Below, one piece after another: positions 8,398 through 17,184 of a stretch of 64,000 nucleotides of DNA. The first letter of the stretch is position 1; every line of letters begins with the position of its first letter. The position numbers were made by a program, and so were the translations under genes. The stretch is taken from assembly GCA_965224415.1 (NCBI GenBank), contig CBDCZB010000004.1, positions 248,001 through 312,000 of the forward strand, in the 5' to 3' direction. The notes under the pieces were generated by a model. The model made no database searches, was not told where the DNA came from, and saw only the letters and a list, made by a program, of their open reading frames with translations. This stretch comes from DAOUJI01 sp965224415. Lineage in GTDB: Bacteria; Chloroflexota; Dehalococcoidia; Lucifugimonadales; JAGWBF01.

Positions 8398-9426
8398 ATG
8401 AACGCCGCAATAACAACGCTCGTCGGGATAGTGAACGGCATTCAGCGCCTGGTGCACCTCACTGTGTTTACACTGGTCGGGATCTTTCACGCGGTCCAAC
8501 GGGTGGCGATGATATTCAGCCACGGGGCAGAGCTGCTAGGAAAAGATTTGGCGGCCACGAGGCTGGGCAAGACCACTCCCTTGCGACTCGTCGCTAGAGT
8601 AATCCAAGACCTGGGGGATGACGACGCCACCCATATGGCGGCCTCCGTCAGCTATTACGCCATCCTTTCGCTGTTCCCGCTTGTATTGGGATTGACGGCC
8701 ATCGTTGGAATTGTGGCCGACTCGCCAGAACAGCAAGAACAGGTTGTTGATTTCATCGTCGACTATTTGCCAGGCTCAGAGACCTTTGTACGGGACAGCA
8801 TCGGAGGCGTTGTCAAGTTTCGCACCGTAACCGGCATTATCTCTATCCTGAGCTTGTTCTGGGCGGGCAGCGCCGTATTTGGCTCGATCACTCGGGCTGT
8901 GAACCGGGCCTGGGACGTGTCCAGAGACCCTCCCTTTTACAAGAACAAGCCCAGGCAACTCGCTATGGCCGTGGGGATTTCTTTGCTCTTCTGGCTCTCT
9001 GTCAGCATCTCCAGCGTAATCCACTGGGCGGCTTCCATTGAAATCGGAGGGTCCAGTTTGGAGAGCCTAGTCGGAGGAGACGTGACGTCCGTACTGTTCA
9101 GAATTCCCGCGTTCTTGATGACCGTTGTGATTTTTGCCGTAATCTATAAAATTCTGCCCAACGCCGAAACTCGGTGGCGGTACATATGGCTCGGGATAAT
9201 CATAGCCGCCGCACTATTCGAAGCGTGCAAACACCTCTTCCTGTGGTACATCGGCAACTTCGCTCAGTACGACCAGGTCTACGGCAACATCGCCTCGGTG
9301 GTGGTGCTTATGGTGTGGGCTTATGTCTCGGCCTTCATCCTCATATTGGGCGCTGAAATCGCTTCAGAGTACACCCGAATTCGGCTTGGCGTCGAAAGAG
9401 GACAGGCTTATCCCAGCCGGTCCTAG
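8398..9426 (+). CDS. YihY/virulence factor BrkB family membrane protein
   Basis: Integral membrane protein of the YihY/BrkB family (once misnamed RNase BN); the transport or envelope role is unproven. It is 342 residues. The core begins with MAASVSYYAILSLFPLVLGL (about residue 80) and has five or six hydrophobic segments, including a C-terminal one with WAYVSAFILILGAEIASEY, typical of the family. Ahead of the core is an unusual 70-residue extension holding two copies of a TLVGI(V/F)..(I/V)QR motif 18 residues apart. AAGGTAA lies upstream of the ATG. Confidence 0.88.
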   Translation: MNAAITTLVGIVNGIQRLVHLTVFTLVGIFHAVQRVAMIFSHGAELLGKDLAATRLGKTTPLRLVARVIQDLGDDDATHMAASVSYYAILSLFPLVLGLTAIVGIVADSPEQQEQVVDFIVDYLPGSETFVRDSIGGVVKFRTVTGIISILSLFWAGSAVFGSITRAVNRAWDVSRDPPFYKNKPRQLAMAVGISLLFWLSVSISSVIHWAASIEIGGSSLESLVGGDVTSVLFRIPAFLMTVVIFAVIYKILPNAETRWRYIWLGIIIAAALFEACKHLFLWYIGNFAQYDQVYGNIASVVVLMVWAYVSAFILILGAEIASEYTRIRLGVERGQAYPSRS

Positions 9427-9439
9427 GGACGTTGCACCC

Positions 9440-9476
9440 TTGCCGTTGACGGGAGAGGGTTGGGGTGTGGGTGAAC
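9440..9476. repeat. Dispersed intergenic repeat, degenerate copy
   Basis: Contains GGGAGAGGGTTGGGGTG. Its reverse complement shares CCAACCCTCTCCC with the element at 34731-34766. It lies in a 138-bp intergenic gap. The other copy has a complete hairpin; here one arm is degraded. Confidence 0.5.
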
Positions 9477-9509
9477 AACCGAACGGCCCTGGGTCGCCCT
9501 TTGCTCCTG

Positions 9510-9538
9510 TTGAAACCGCATACGGCGGTGGGTACAAT
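9510..9538 (+). promoter_or_regulatory. Promoter of the acyl-CoA dehydrogenase gene
   Basis: TTGAAA at 9510-9515, 17-bp spacer, TACAAT at 9533-9538. Predicted transcription start near 9545, about 60 bases before the GTG at 9607. Confidence 0.55.
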
Positions 9539-9606
9539 GGGCTGGCTTCACGCTCAGGTGAAGCTTGGAGCGTCCATCGTTTATTACCCACGCCAAGGAG
9601 TTTTCA

Positions 9607-10767
9607 GTGACTATTACGAGAACCCCGGAAGAAGCCCAAAGCCAGATAGTCAACATGGTGCGCGACTTCGTGCGCAGGGACGTTGAGCCCGTCGCAGCCA
9701 AGCACGACGAGGAGGACACCCCTCCCCTGGAACTCATCGAGAAGATGAAGGGAATGGGCCTCTTCGGTATAACCGTGCCCGAAGAGTATGGGGGCATGGG
9801 GCTGGACTACTCGACCTTTGCCATGATATTCGAGGAGCTTTCCAAGGGCTGGATGAGCATAAGCGGCGTCATCGGCACCCACCACATCATGAGCTACGTG
9901 GTCAACAACTACGGCACCGAGGAGCAGAAGCAGCGCTTCCTGCCCTCTATGGCGTCCGGGAAGATGAGGGGAGGACTGGGCCTCACGGAGCCCAATGCGG
10001 GCAGCGACGTCCAGTCAATTCAGACGGTGGCGGTGAAGGACGGAGAGGAGTACGTAATTAACGGCTCCAAGATGTTCATCACCAACGCGGAGCACGGGGA
10101 CACCTTTGCCCTGATGACCAAGACCGACCCCAATGCCTCGCCTCCGCACCGGGGTATGAGCTGTTTCATAGTCCACAAAGGCCCGGGGTTCGAGGTGGGA
10201 CGCCACCTCAAGAAGCTGGGGTATAGGGGTCTGGACACCTGCGAGATAACCATAAGGGACTTCCGGGTGCCCGCAGAGAACCTGGTGGGAGGTCAGGAAG
10301 GACGAGGTTTCCAGCAAGTGATGAGCGGCCTGGAAACCGGAAGAATCAACATAGCCGCCAGGGCGGTGGGAGTGGCCACCGCCGCATTTGAGCACGCCAT
10401 CCGCTACGCCCAGCAAAGGGAGGCCTTCGGAGTTCCCATCGCTCAGCACCAGGCCATACAGCTTAAGCTGGCCGACATGGCCACCAAGATAGAGGCTGCC
10501 CGGCTGCTGACCTACAAGGCCGCCGAAAAGAAAGACCAGGGCGAACGGGTGGACCTGGAGGCTGGCATGGCCAAGCTCTACGCCAGCGAGATATGCTACG
10601 AGGTGGCGATGGATTCCATGCGCATCCACGGAGGCATCGGCTACATAAAGGAGCTGCCCGTGGAGCGCTTCTACCGCGACGCCCCTCTGATGATCATCGG
10701 AGAGGGCACCAACGAAATTCAGAGGCTGGTCATAGCCCGCAACCTCCTCAGACGCTACGCTTCCTGA
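9607..10767 (+). CDS. Acyl-CoA dehydrogenase
   Basis: FAD enzyme that makes the alpha,beta-double bond of an acyl-CoA, the first step of beta-oxidation. It is 386 residues from GTG 9607, chosen because AAGGAG at 9595-9600 is six bases upstream; a TTG at 9565 would add 14 atypical residues. Family landmarks are GGLGLTEPNAGSD (FAD/substrate loop), QQREAFGVPIAQHQAIQ, RIHGGIGYIKELPVER and the C-terminal IGEGTNEIQR, whose first glutamate is the usual catalytic base. It appears monocistronic. Chain-length preference cannot be read. Confidence 0.94.
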   Translation: MTITRTPEEAQSQIVNMVRDFVRRDVEPVAAKHDEEDTPPLELIEKMKGMGLFGITVPEEYGGMGLDYSTFAMIFEELSKGWMSISGVIGTHHIMSYVVNNYGTEEQKQRFLPSMASGKMRGGLGLTEPNAGSDVQSIQTVAVKDGEEYVINGSKMFITNAEHGDTFALMTKTDPNASPPHRGMSCFIVHKGPGFEVGRHLKKLGYRGLDTCEITIRDFRVPAENLVGGQEGRGFQQVMSGLETGRINIAARAVGVATAAFEHAIRYAQQREAFGVPIAQHQAIQLKLADMATKIEAARLLTYKAAEKKDQGERVDLEAGMAKLYASEICYEVAMDSMRIHGGIGYIKELPVERFYRDAPLMIIGEGTNEIQRLVIARNLLRRYAS

Positions 10768-10854
10768 GAGAGCCGTCTTGGTCGTCCTACCGGACCATGT
10801 TATTGCGAAGGGCTTAAACGTATAGACGGGTTTCGTGCGCCGGAGTCCGCGGAT

Positions 10855-11694
10855 TCAGAAGAAGGCGTCCGCCTCCGTGATTAGTATAGCCAGCAGCGCC
10901 GCGACCCAGAAGACGAGACCGGCGCAGATTGAGTAGAGGGTCAAGGCAGTAAAGTTTCTGATCGCGCCAAACCTAGGAGGAATCCATGACAACCCCTGAG
11001 GTAAGGCCAGCCTGTCGGGCCACCGCAGCCCTGCCCACACTCCAAGCCAGAAACCCACAAACGGGAGCAAGGAGATGCTGTAGCTTAATTTAATGGTGAT
11101 TGATTGGATTCCTAACTCCAAGCGCTCGCTCTCTTGAATAATTTCGTCGATTGCAACCCAGTACAGCCCGTAACCTAGGACGATTGTCAAGACTAGCGAG
11201 ATCAAGAGTCCTACTGCTCCCCAAAGAAGGACCCGTCTTGCCTGTGACGTTGCTGCTGATGACATTGCCACTAGGATTAACAAAGCCGGGTAAAACACTA
11301 CAGAGAAAATAATGATGCCCAAAACAAACCAGGAAGCTCTATTGGAGACCAAGTGGGTTAAGCCCTGTCGAAAGAGATAGCTCCATAGAATAGCAATCAG
11401 AGCTATCTCTAAGAGGTTCATGAGGACCCTGCGGTTATTGAATGTCCTGAAATGCAACCCAGGCAGCAGCAGCCTGTCGGGCCACCTCAAACCTGCAAAG
11501 GCTCCGATGATGAATCCCATGGATGGAATACTAAAATATGGAAGCCAGCTCGTTCCAAATGATGGAGTCTCTACGATGGAGTCGACGCCCTGGGCTAGCG
11601 ACTGGTCCACCACTCTCCAAATGGTCCACCCGACAAATTCACAAGCGGCCCCTCCGAGTCCCCATACGAGAGCTCTCAGAGTCTGGGTTTCCAA
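10855..11694 (-). CDS. Polytopic membrane protein, downstream part of a frameshifted gene
   Basis: No named family recognised. About 279 residues with roughly six hydrophobic segments. It contains an internal duplication: GAFAGLRWPDRLLLP and GVWAGLRWPDRLALP each close a membrane hairpin, so the fold is two related halves. The TTG at 11694 is probably not a true start, because the frame stays open upstream and continues a membrane helix (VIFLAVQRSS) begun in the other frame by the 11721-11912 fragment. One extra T in the run at 11725-11729 would join them into about 352 residues. Base composition is lower in GC than the neighbours. Confidence 0.7.
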   Translation of the reverse strand: METQTLRALVWGLGGAACEFVGWTIWRVVDQSLAQGVDSIVETPSFGTSWLPYFSIPSMGFIIGAFAGLRWPDRLLLPGLHFRTFNNRRVLMNLLEIALIAILWSYLFRQGLTHLVSNRASWFVLGIIIFSVVFYPALLILVAMSSAATSQARRVLLWGAVGLLISLVLTIVLGYGLYWVAIDEIIQESERLELGIQSITIKLSYSISLLPFVGFWLGVWAGLRWPDRLALPQGLSWIPPRFGAIRNFTALTLYSICAGLVFWVAALLAILITEADAFF

Positions 11695-11720
11695 GGAACT
11701 CCGCTGGACCGCCAGGAAAA

Positions 11721-11912
11721 TTACAAAAAGGCAACGAGGACGAACGAGGCCAAGGCATTGCCGAATCCCAGCGGTAACCCGTAGACAATAACGGCAGATA
11801 AGAGCAGCGCCCCGACAAACAGCAGGGGGATCCTCGAGGACTGATGGGTCAGGCCCATCCGGTCAGGTGCCAGGGAGTCCGCTGACGGGGTTCTATCTTC
11901 GGGTGTCTCCAA
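11721..11912 (-). pseudogene. N-terminal fragment of the frameshifted membrane protein
   Basis: 63-residue frame with a hydrophilic N-terminus followed by hydrophobic segments (LLFVGALLLSAVIVYGLPLG, then ALASFVLVAFL), ending at TAA just after a five-T run on the minus strand. Shifting one base there gives VAFFVIFLAVQRSS and runs straight into the downstream frame, completing a membrane helix. It could be a natural frameshift, programmed slippage or a homopolymer sequencing error. Confidence 0.6.
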
Positions 11913-12012
11913 GCTGCTCAGTTCTTAGGCGACGTGCCTAAGGGAACTATAAACCATCGCCCCGGCGAACTGGCCTCAGGTGAACAATCGAAAGGTCTTG
12001 CCGGGACCTATG

Positions 12013-13131
12013 TTACTTGAACTTTGGGATGACTTTGTCGGTGAGAACTCGCATGGTGTTCATTACGACGTCGCGAGGGACCGATGACGTCCAGTTGACC
12101 TCGAACATAATCTCGTCGGTGCTGAAGTCTTCCCTGAGGACCTCAATCTTGTCGATCACTTCGTCCGGTGTCCCGAACAGGTTTACTTCCGCAGTAGCAT
12201 CGGGGCTGGCTGCGCCTGCGTCGGTGCTTCCGATGCTTATCCTTCCGGAGTAGTATCGCCTGGCGAGGTCCATGAGGGCCTGGGTCTGGCGGTCAGCCTC
12301 CTCTTGTGTGTCGGCCACCAGGGTGGGGATGCGGACCACCGTCGTCGGGTCTCCGGGATGCCCTGCGTCCTTCCAAGCCTTCCGATAGCTTTTCACGTCT
12401 TCCTTCAATACCGCCGACCCCCTGGGGTTGTGGGGTGAGCTTCCTGCCCCTATGGCGATTCGATAGCCCATCATGCCCATGGGCACGAAGCTTTCCTGGC
12501 TGTCCACGGGCAACAACATGGGAGGGTAGGGCTTCTGGTAGGGTTTGGGGATGGCCAGATACGATTCGTAGAATCCGGGGTAGTTGTAGTACTTGCCCTC
12601 GAACCCGGAGAAGCAGTCCTCCGTCCATAGCTGCTTCATGACCTCCAGGTATTCGAAGAACTGCTCCCGGCGCGTGTCGGAACCCCGAGTGCGTGCCCCA
12701 GCGCCGTAGATGAACCGGCCTTGGCTGACCTGGTCGACTATCGCGACCTGTTCCGCAGTCTGGATGGGGTCCTCCAGCATCAAATTGTCAAACCCATATC
12801 TTTCATGGGGCAACGCTGATGCGGACACTGTCTCCTCGGGTTGTCTCATCACCGGGCGGTGGATGGACGACCCTATCTTAATCCGCTTGGTGCGCTCGGC
12901 GACCACAGCGGCCAGCATGAGGACCTGAGGGTCCATGCTCGACTGCTTGGAAAAGTGTCCCCCTCCTAGCCAGATGTAGTCCCAGCCCATCTCCTCCACC
13001 GCATCAATCTCTTTGTAGTTCTTGACGTAAGCGTCCTCCTCCAGCAGCTTCCCTCCCCTATAATCGAGGTCCCAGGGGACCTTACCGTCGGCGTACAAGG
13101 CGTTCCAGGTATTGAAAAGTCCAAAGTCCAT
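12013..13131 (-). CDS. LLM class flavin-dependent oxidoreductase (luciferase-like)
   Basis: TIM-barrel FMN (or F420) enzyme of the bacterial luciferase superfamily, 372 residues. Typical features are the N-terminal MDFGLFNTWNALY strand, WDYIWLGGGHFS, the TKRIKIGSSIHRPVMRQP substrate-loop region, QGRFIYGAGARTRG (flavin phosphate area) and FGTPDEVIDKIEVL near the end. It starts at ATG 13131 with a strong AAAGGAGGGG upstream and a promoter at 13180-13208. Substrate unknown; one of five LLM genes here. Confidence 0.88.
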   Translation of the reverse strand: MDFGLFNTWNALYADGKVPWDLDYRGGKLLEEDAYVKNYKEIDAVEEMGWDYIWLGGGHFSKQSSMDPQVLMLAAVVAERTKRIKIGSSIHRPVMRQPEETVSASALPHERYGFDNLMLEDPIQTAEQVAIVDQVSQGRFIYGAGARTRGSDTRREQFFEYLEVMKQLWTEDCFSGFEGKYYNYPGFYESYLAIPKPYQKPYPPMLLPVDSQESFVPMGMMGYRIAIGAGSSPHNPRGSAVLKEDVKSYRKAWKDAGHPGDPTTVVRIPTLVADTQEEADRQTQALMDLARRYYSGRISIGSTDAGAASPDATAEVNLFGTPDEVIDKIEVLREDFSTDEIMFEVNWTSSVPRDVVMNTMRVLTDKVIPKFK

Positions 13132-13179
13132 GAATGCCCCTCCTTTGCCGCTGGGCTGCGCGACCCGTCTCTGCCACCA

Positions 13180-13208
13180 ATGCTAGTACCAGCGGCGAAT
13201 GGCGTCAA
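13180..13208 (-). promoter_or_regulatory. Promoter of the LLM gene at 12013-13131
   Basis: Minus strand: TTGACG at 13208-13203, 17-bp spacer, TAGCAT at 13185-13180. Transcription start predicted near 13173, about 40 bases before the ATG. Confidence 0.55.
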
Positions 13209-13550
13209 CGGCCGAGCAACCCGGCTGACGATTGAATCTCATCTACGCCCTGGACCGTCAACCACGGTATTCCCCAAGCATATGTGATGGTTTCTTTCGG
13301 AAAGCGAAGTCACGGGTTCGAGAGCGTTTGTAGGGTCTTTCGTAATAGAAACGGACGCACCCTCCGGAAAAGCTGCGGTCTGACGCATACTGTCGGTATC
13401 CGGCAACAAGCAAAATCGCTGGATTGGATGAAGAGGAGGTGGCTTTAACCATCCCTCTCCTGTTTGCGTTGTAGTCTGTTGGGCTGGCGAATATGACAGA
13501 GTGAAGAGCGATTCTAGCGGCTGCGAAACTCGGGTTGCCGTGTAGATAGC
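13209..13550. other. Non-coding or remnant stretch, lower GC
   Basis: About 340 bp with no supported gene. A 64-residue minus-strand frame (13258-13452) has GAGGAGG near its start, is basic and aromatic-rich, and matches no family I know. Base composition is closer to the neighbouring reductase gene than to the rest of the window. I see no hairpin or repeat. Confidence 0.4.
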
Positions 13551-14249
13551 TCAGTTACGTACTTTGTACTCCAAGAGCAGGTAGGAATTTCGTAGTGGCG
13601 TAGCCTGCGCCAAATCCAACGCTTTGATCTTGCTTAGCGCGGCCGTGGTGTGCAACGACTCACCATCCATGACCGTTGGGGTATCTTTTCCCCCAATGAG
13701 TGTAGGGGCGATAACGAGAAGGATCCGATCAACAAGACCCTCCCTGACCAAGGTGGTGTTTAGCGTACCCCCCGACTGTATGGTCATACGGGTGGCTCCG
13801 TAGTCCCGCTTGAGGCTGCTGAACAGGTGCGTAAAATCGATCTTCTCGTAATAGAGCACATGAATGTTGCCGATGCTCTCCTTGAGGACCGACGCTGGGT
13901 GCGCTGGGCTAGCTGTAATGATTATGAGCTCTCGTCCTTTGCGGGCGAGATACAAGACTCCTTGTTCGGTGAGATGAGGCTGGGAATCCACCACCACGAA
14001 GGTAACCCGTAGATGCTCTGGGTCGTCTTGCTTCTCGTTGATCCCGACCTTGGCTAGCACTCTCCCCGTGTTCAATGAGAATTGGTCAGTATCGAGCTCA
14101 AGGTCGTAATATTGATTCAATCCTTCCTTCACGCCAGGGATGCGAGGGAGGTCTGTATCTACATCCATATCGTCTGTATCCCCAGTTGATATCTTTCCGT
14201 CAACTGAAACGAGGAGAAACAGCGTGGTGAATGGTCTAGCCGCGTCCAT
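13551..14249 (-). CDS. RibD C-terminal-domain / dihydrofolate-reductase-like protein
   Basis: 232 residues resembling the reductase half of RibD, an NADPH-dependent DHFR-like fold. Support: the N-terminal FTTLFLLVSVDGKIST, the central IQSGGTLNTTLVREGLVDR (the family's GG-x-L/T-x3-L-x3-LVDE segment) and VIAPTLIGGKDTPTV. The deaminase half is absent, so it is not a full RibD; such stand-alone proteins act in riboflavin synthesis or as uncharacterised reductases. Codon use is noticeably AT-richer than the window average, suggesting separate acquisition. Confidence 0.75.
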   Translation of the reverse strand: MDAARPFTTLFLLVSVDGKISTGDTDDMDVDTDLPRIPGVKEGLNQYYDLELDTDQFSLNTGRVLAKVGINEKQDDPEHLRVTFVVVDSQPHLTEQGVLYLARKGRELIIITASPAHPASVLKESIGNIHVLYYEKIDFTHLFSSLKRDYGATRMTIQSGGTLNTTLVREGLVDRILLVIAPTLIGGKDTPTVMDGESLHTTAALSKIKALDLAQATPLRNSYLLLEYKVRN

Positions 14250-14360
14250 GGAAGCTACACCCTCAATCTTTGATGGAACAACCTACATGGCTCAGCACAC
14301 TACCTGATCGCTCTCTTGAGCACTCACAGCCTTGACGAACCCTGAAGGCTGCTGACCTAA

Positions 14361-14395
14361 GGGGCCAGACACGGCCATCTCCGCCGTCTGGCCCC
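14361..14395 (-). terminator. Hairpin after the SMP-30/dehydrogenase unit
   Basis: 10-bp inverted repeat GGGGCCAGAC/GTCTGGCCCC (14361-14370, 14386-14395), extended inside by CGG/CCG with a bulge. It lies about 50 bp past the stop of the leftward SMP-30 gene. There is no long T tract. Confidence 0.5.
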
Positions 14396-14446
14396 TGGCG
14401 ATCACTAGCCCGTTCTGTATGCTAAAGGTCCGCTATTCGAGCGTCG

Positions 14447-15355
14447 CTAGGGCCAGATGGCCCAGCCTGTGCGGCCAGTGTTGCGGCAGCGGAAGAAGTG
14501 GCCCTCGGCGGTGGTGACGTAGAGGGTGGACAGGTCGGCGTCGCCGAACGCGCAGTTGGTGGGCCGGTCAACGCCCTCGGGGACCAGGTGGGACTCCAAC
14601 ACTTGGCCGGAAGGAGCGAATACGTAAATCATGGCGCCGGGGCCGCTCGTGGGCCAGCCAGCCGTGGCCACGATGTTCCCCTCAGAATCGAAGCACATGC
14701 CGTCGATGCCCCGCTGGGGTCCCCTGTGGTCTTCGCCGAATGTGTGGAGGACTGCGTAGGGGCCCAGGGAGCCGTCGTCGTTAATCGGGTAGCCTCTCAG
14801 CTCGCGGATTCCCCCCGGATCGCTGTCGCTTTCGGCGACGTACAGGGTGGACTGGTCCGGGGAGACCAGGATGCCGTTGGGCATGGTGGTGTCAAAGGTC
14901 ACCCTGGTGCAGGTCCAACTCCCGTCGGCCTGCGGGTCTGCCCTGAGCACCGACTTGTTGTCTATCTCTTGGACTTCGGAGGCGTCCACGTTGACGGCGT
15001 TCCAGGGGTTGGTGAACCATATCCGGTTCTTGGCGTCGATGGCCAGGTCGTTGGGCGTGTTGAGCCTTTGGCTGTCCACGCGGTCCACTATGGTCGTCAT
15101 GGAGCCGTCGGATTCGAAGCGAACAATGGCCCGGCCGCCGGAGCAGCAACCGTAGAGGCGGCCTTCGGTGTCGAAATTGAGACCGTTGGTGAAGTTGGTG
15201 TCGGGGTGATATACGGTCATGCTGCCCGACGCCGGGTCATAGCGCATGATTCTGCCGGGATGGATGTTGGTGAACAACAGGGCCTGCCCGTCCCAGGCCG
15301 GGCCTTCGGTGATTCCTCCCCAGGGACCGTCAAGAAGCTCGAATTCCCAGGCCAT
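14447..15355 (-). CDS. SMP-30/gluconolactonase/LRE family protein
   Basis: Six-bladed propeller lactonase of the SMP-30 family, 302 residues; members hydrolyse sugar or other lactones with one divalent cation. The expected metal residues are present: Glu in ITEGPAWDG (about residue 17), Asn in NTPNDLAIDAKNRIWF, and Asp in GIDGMCFDSEGN. There is no signal peptide, so it is probably cytoplasmic. The gene lies 21 bp behind the beta-hydroxyacid dehydrogenase in the same direction, suggesting a lactone is opened and the hydroxyacid then oxidised or formed in one pathway. Confidence 0.88.
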   Translation of the reverse strand: MAWEFELLDGPWGGITEGPAWDGQALLFTNIHPGRIMRYDPASGSMTVYHPDTNFTNGLNFDTEGRLYGCCSGGRAIVRFESDGSMTTIVDRVDSQRLNTPNDLAIDAKNRIWFTNPWNAVNVDASEVQEIDNKSVLRADPQADGSWTCTRVTFDTTMPNGILVSPDQSTLYVAESDSDPGGIRELRGYPINDDGSLGPYAVLHTFGEDHRGPQRGIDGMCFDSEGNIVATAGWPTSGPGAMIYVFAPSGQVLESHLVPEGVDRPTNCAFGDADLSTLYVTTAEGHFFRCRNTGRTGWAIWP

Positions 15356-15376
15356 GATAGCCCTCCTACAAAGAAG

Positions 15377-16306
15377 TTATGAATCCCTGTGCTGCGGCGA
15401 CCTCATATCCACGCCAGCCCAGTTCTCGAAGGACTTGGCCATGGCTATGTTGGTGGTCTGGTGGCCTATCTCATCGGCTATTTTGATGAGAATCTGGTGG
15501 ATGTTGTTGGCGATGAACATGGGCACTCCCTGGTCTTTCCCCACGCCGCAGGCGGTCGCCAGGTCCTTCACCAGCAGCTCGATAGCCATGCCGCCCCTGT
15601 AGCTGTAGTCCCCAGTCAGCACGTGCCTGGGGATGCGCTCCTCGCTGTTGCGGTTACGGCCGCTGCTGGCGTTGATTGCCGCCGTCACCTTCTCCGGGTC
15701 CAGGCCCGCTTTGGTGGACACCGAGAGGGCCTCCAACGTGGCGGCCAGAGTGGCCGCGCTGACGAAGTTGTTGAGGGACTTGGTCATGTGGCCAGCCCCG
15801 ATGGGCCCCATGTGGTACAGGTTTGTGCCTATCTTGTCCAGGATGGGTCGGACCTCCTCAAATGCCTGGGCGTCGCCGCCTATCATTATGCCCAGGGTCC
15901 CGGCCTCGGCGCCGGGCATTCCCCCGCTCACACCAGCGTCGATGAAGGAGATTCCCTTCTCCTTCAAGCGTTCGCAGATTGAAGCGGAGTGGGGAGGGTT
16001 TCCGCTGGTCAGATCGACGACGATTGTGCCGGGCTGTGCGCCCTCGGCTATGCCGTCCTTGCCCAGCGTCACCTCTTCTACTATGGGTGAGTTAGGCAGC
16101 GACAGGAATATGGTATGGCAGCGGGAAGCCACATCCTTGGGCGATTCGGCAGCCTCCGCTCCGTCGGCAACCAGGGACTCCATCTGGCCTGGTCGCACGT
16201 CGTAGACGACCAACGGATAGCCGCCCTTGAGGACGTTTCGGGCCATCGGAGTGCCTATGTTGCCTATGCCTATGAAGCCGACTTTATCGGCGGGGGAGCT
16301 TGACAT
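15377..16306 (-). CDS. NAD(P)-dependent beta-hydroxyacid dehydrogenase (3-hydroxyisobutyrate dehydrogenase family)
   Basis: 309 residues. The Rossmann motif GFIGIGNIGTPMARN is at residues 10-24, the substrate loop is DAGVSGGMPGAEAGTL, and the catalytic lysine is in GAGHMTKSLNN. This family oxidises 3-hydroxyisobutyrate, tartronate semialdehyde or similar acids; the specificity is open. The N-terminus is supported by AAAGGATG before the ATG and a good promoter at 16364-16392. It is the first gene of a two-gene unit with the SMP-30 protein. Confidence 0.9.
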   Translation of the reverse strand: MSSSPADKVGFIGIGNIGTPMARNVLKGGYPLVVYDVRPGQMESLVADGAEAAESPKDVASRCHTIFLSLPNSPIVEEVTLGKDGIAEGAQPGTIVVDLTSGNPPHSASICERLKEKGISFIDAGVSGGMPGAEAGTLGIMIGGDAQAFEEVRPILDKIGTNLYHMGPIGAGHMTKSLNNFVSAATLAATLEALSVSTKAGLDPEKVTAAINASSGRNRNSEERIPRHVLTGDYSYRGGMAIELLVKDLATACGVGKDQGVPMFIANNIHQILIKIADEIGHQTTNIAMAKSFENWAGVDMRSPQHRDS

Positions 16307-16363
16307 GGCGCATCCTTTCGACGCCTCTTTTGGGGCGGCTGGACAAGGATAAGGAGCGTTCCC

Positions 16364-16392
16364 ATTCTATATTCGGGGGTAGTGACCGTCAA
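16364..16392 (-). promoter_or_regulatory. Promoter of the dehydrogenase/SMP-30 unit
   Basis: Minus strand: TTGACG at 16392-16387, 17-bp spacer, TAGAAT at 16369-16364. The leader would be about 50 bases. Confidence 0.6.
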
Positions 16393-16576
16393 ACGGAACG
16401 TAGTCGCTCATATTCCCGGGTGATGGGTGTGGAACGGAGGCCCTTTCGACACGCCAGGATGAACGGTAGGGGACGGCATTTTCATCCCGAAAGTGGTAGG
16501 ATATACGGGAACAGGCGTCACGGCGCCGTGCAGGAAGACCGGTTGGCCAAGGCTCAACCTGAATAGGAGGTCTGTC

Positions 16577-17053
16577 ATGGCGGAGATAGCAGGGCTTGGA
16601 CACGTTGGCATATACGTTAACGACCTGATGAAGGAGCGAGACTTCTGGACTCGCGTCATGGGTCTCAAGATAGCCGATGAAGACCTGGAAGGGCGTGGGA
16701 TGGTCTTCCTCAGCTCCGACCCGGACTACGAGCACCACGAGTTCGTGCTGATGAAAGGGCGGGACGTTCCTGAGGGCGGCCAGCTGGTGCAGCAGATTTC
16801 CTTCAAGGTGCCCAGCGTCACAGACTTGAAGGACTATCACTCCAAACTGGTGGATGAAGGGGCACGCATCGACCGTATCGTCAGCCACGGGAACGCGCTC
16901 GGCCTCTACTTCTTCGACCCGGAGGGCAACCGGGTGGAGCTGTATTACAAGACCGGCTTTCCCGTTCCCCAACCCCACAGCGAACCCATCGACATAGAGC
17001 TTTCGGAGTCGGAGCTGCTGGACCTAGCCCGGGCTTCCATCCCCCAGAACTAG
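16577..17053 (+). CDS. VOC family protein (glyoxalase/extradiol-dioxygenase fold)
   Basis: 158 residues from ATG 16577, set by AGGAGGT 7-13 bases upstream; the frame is open back to 16493. Two beta-alpha-beta-beta-beta modules are visible: LGHVGIYVNDLMKERDFW at the start and FFDPEGNRVELYY near the end. Candidate metal ligands are H9, a His in YEHHEFVL and the Glu of NRVELYY, matching the His-His-Glu arrangement of one-domain extradiol dioxygenases. Activity is not proven, and the gene appears to stand alone. Confidence 0.85.
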   Translation: MAEIAGLGHVGIYVNDLMKERDFWTRVMGLKIADEDLEGRGMVFLSSDPDYEHHEFVLMKGRDVPEGGQLVQQISFKVPSVTDLKDYHSKLVDEGARIDRIVSHGNALGLYFFDPEGNRVELYYKTGFPVPQPHSEPIDIELSESELLDLARASIPQN

Positions 17054-17184
17054 AAACCAGACTCACAAACGAACGGCGCCACGAGGACAACGAGTCCCGT
17101 CAACTGAGGCGGCAGACCTATACTGCATCGTTTGTACGGGGCCTACCGCTGTGTCGTGGCCTTAATCTCATCGGAGGACCGACC

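Noticed and set aside
14498..15382. Long plus-strand open frame opposite the SMP-30 gene
   Set aside because: It is the antisense shadow of a gene with clear metal-binding motifs; composition is biased and matches no family.
16493..16576. In-frame N-terminal extension of the VOC gene
   Set aside because: No SD before it, while AGGAGGT precedes ATG 16577, which gives the normal family N-terminus.
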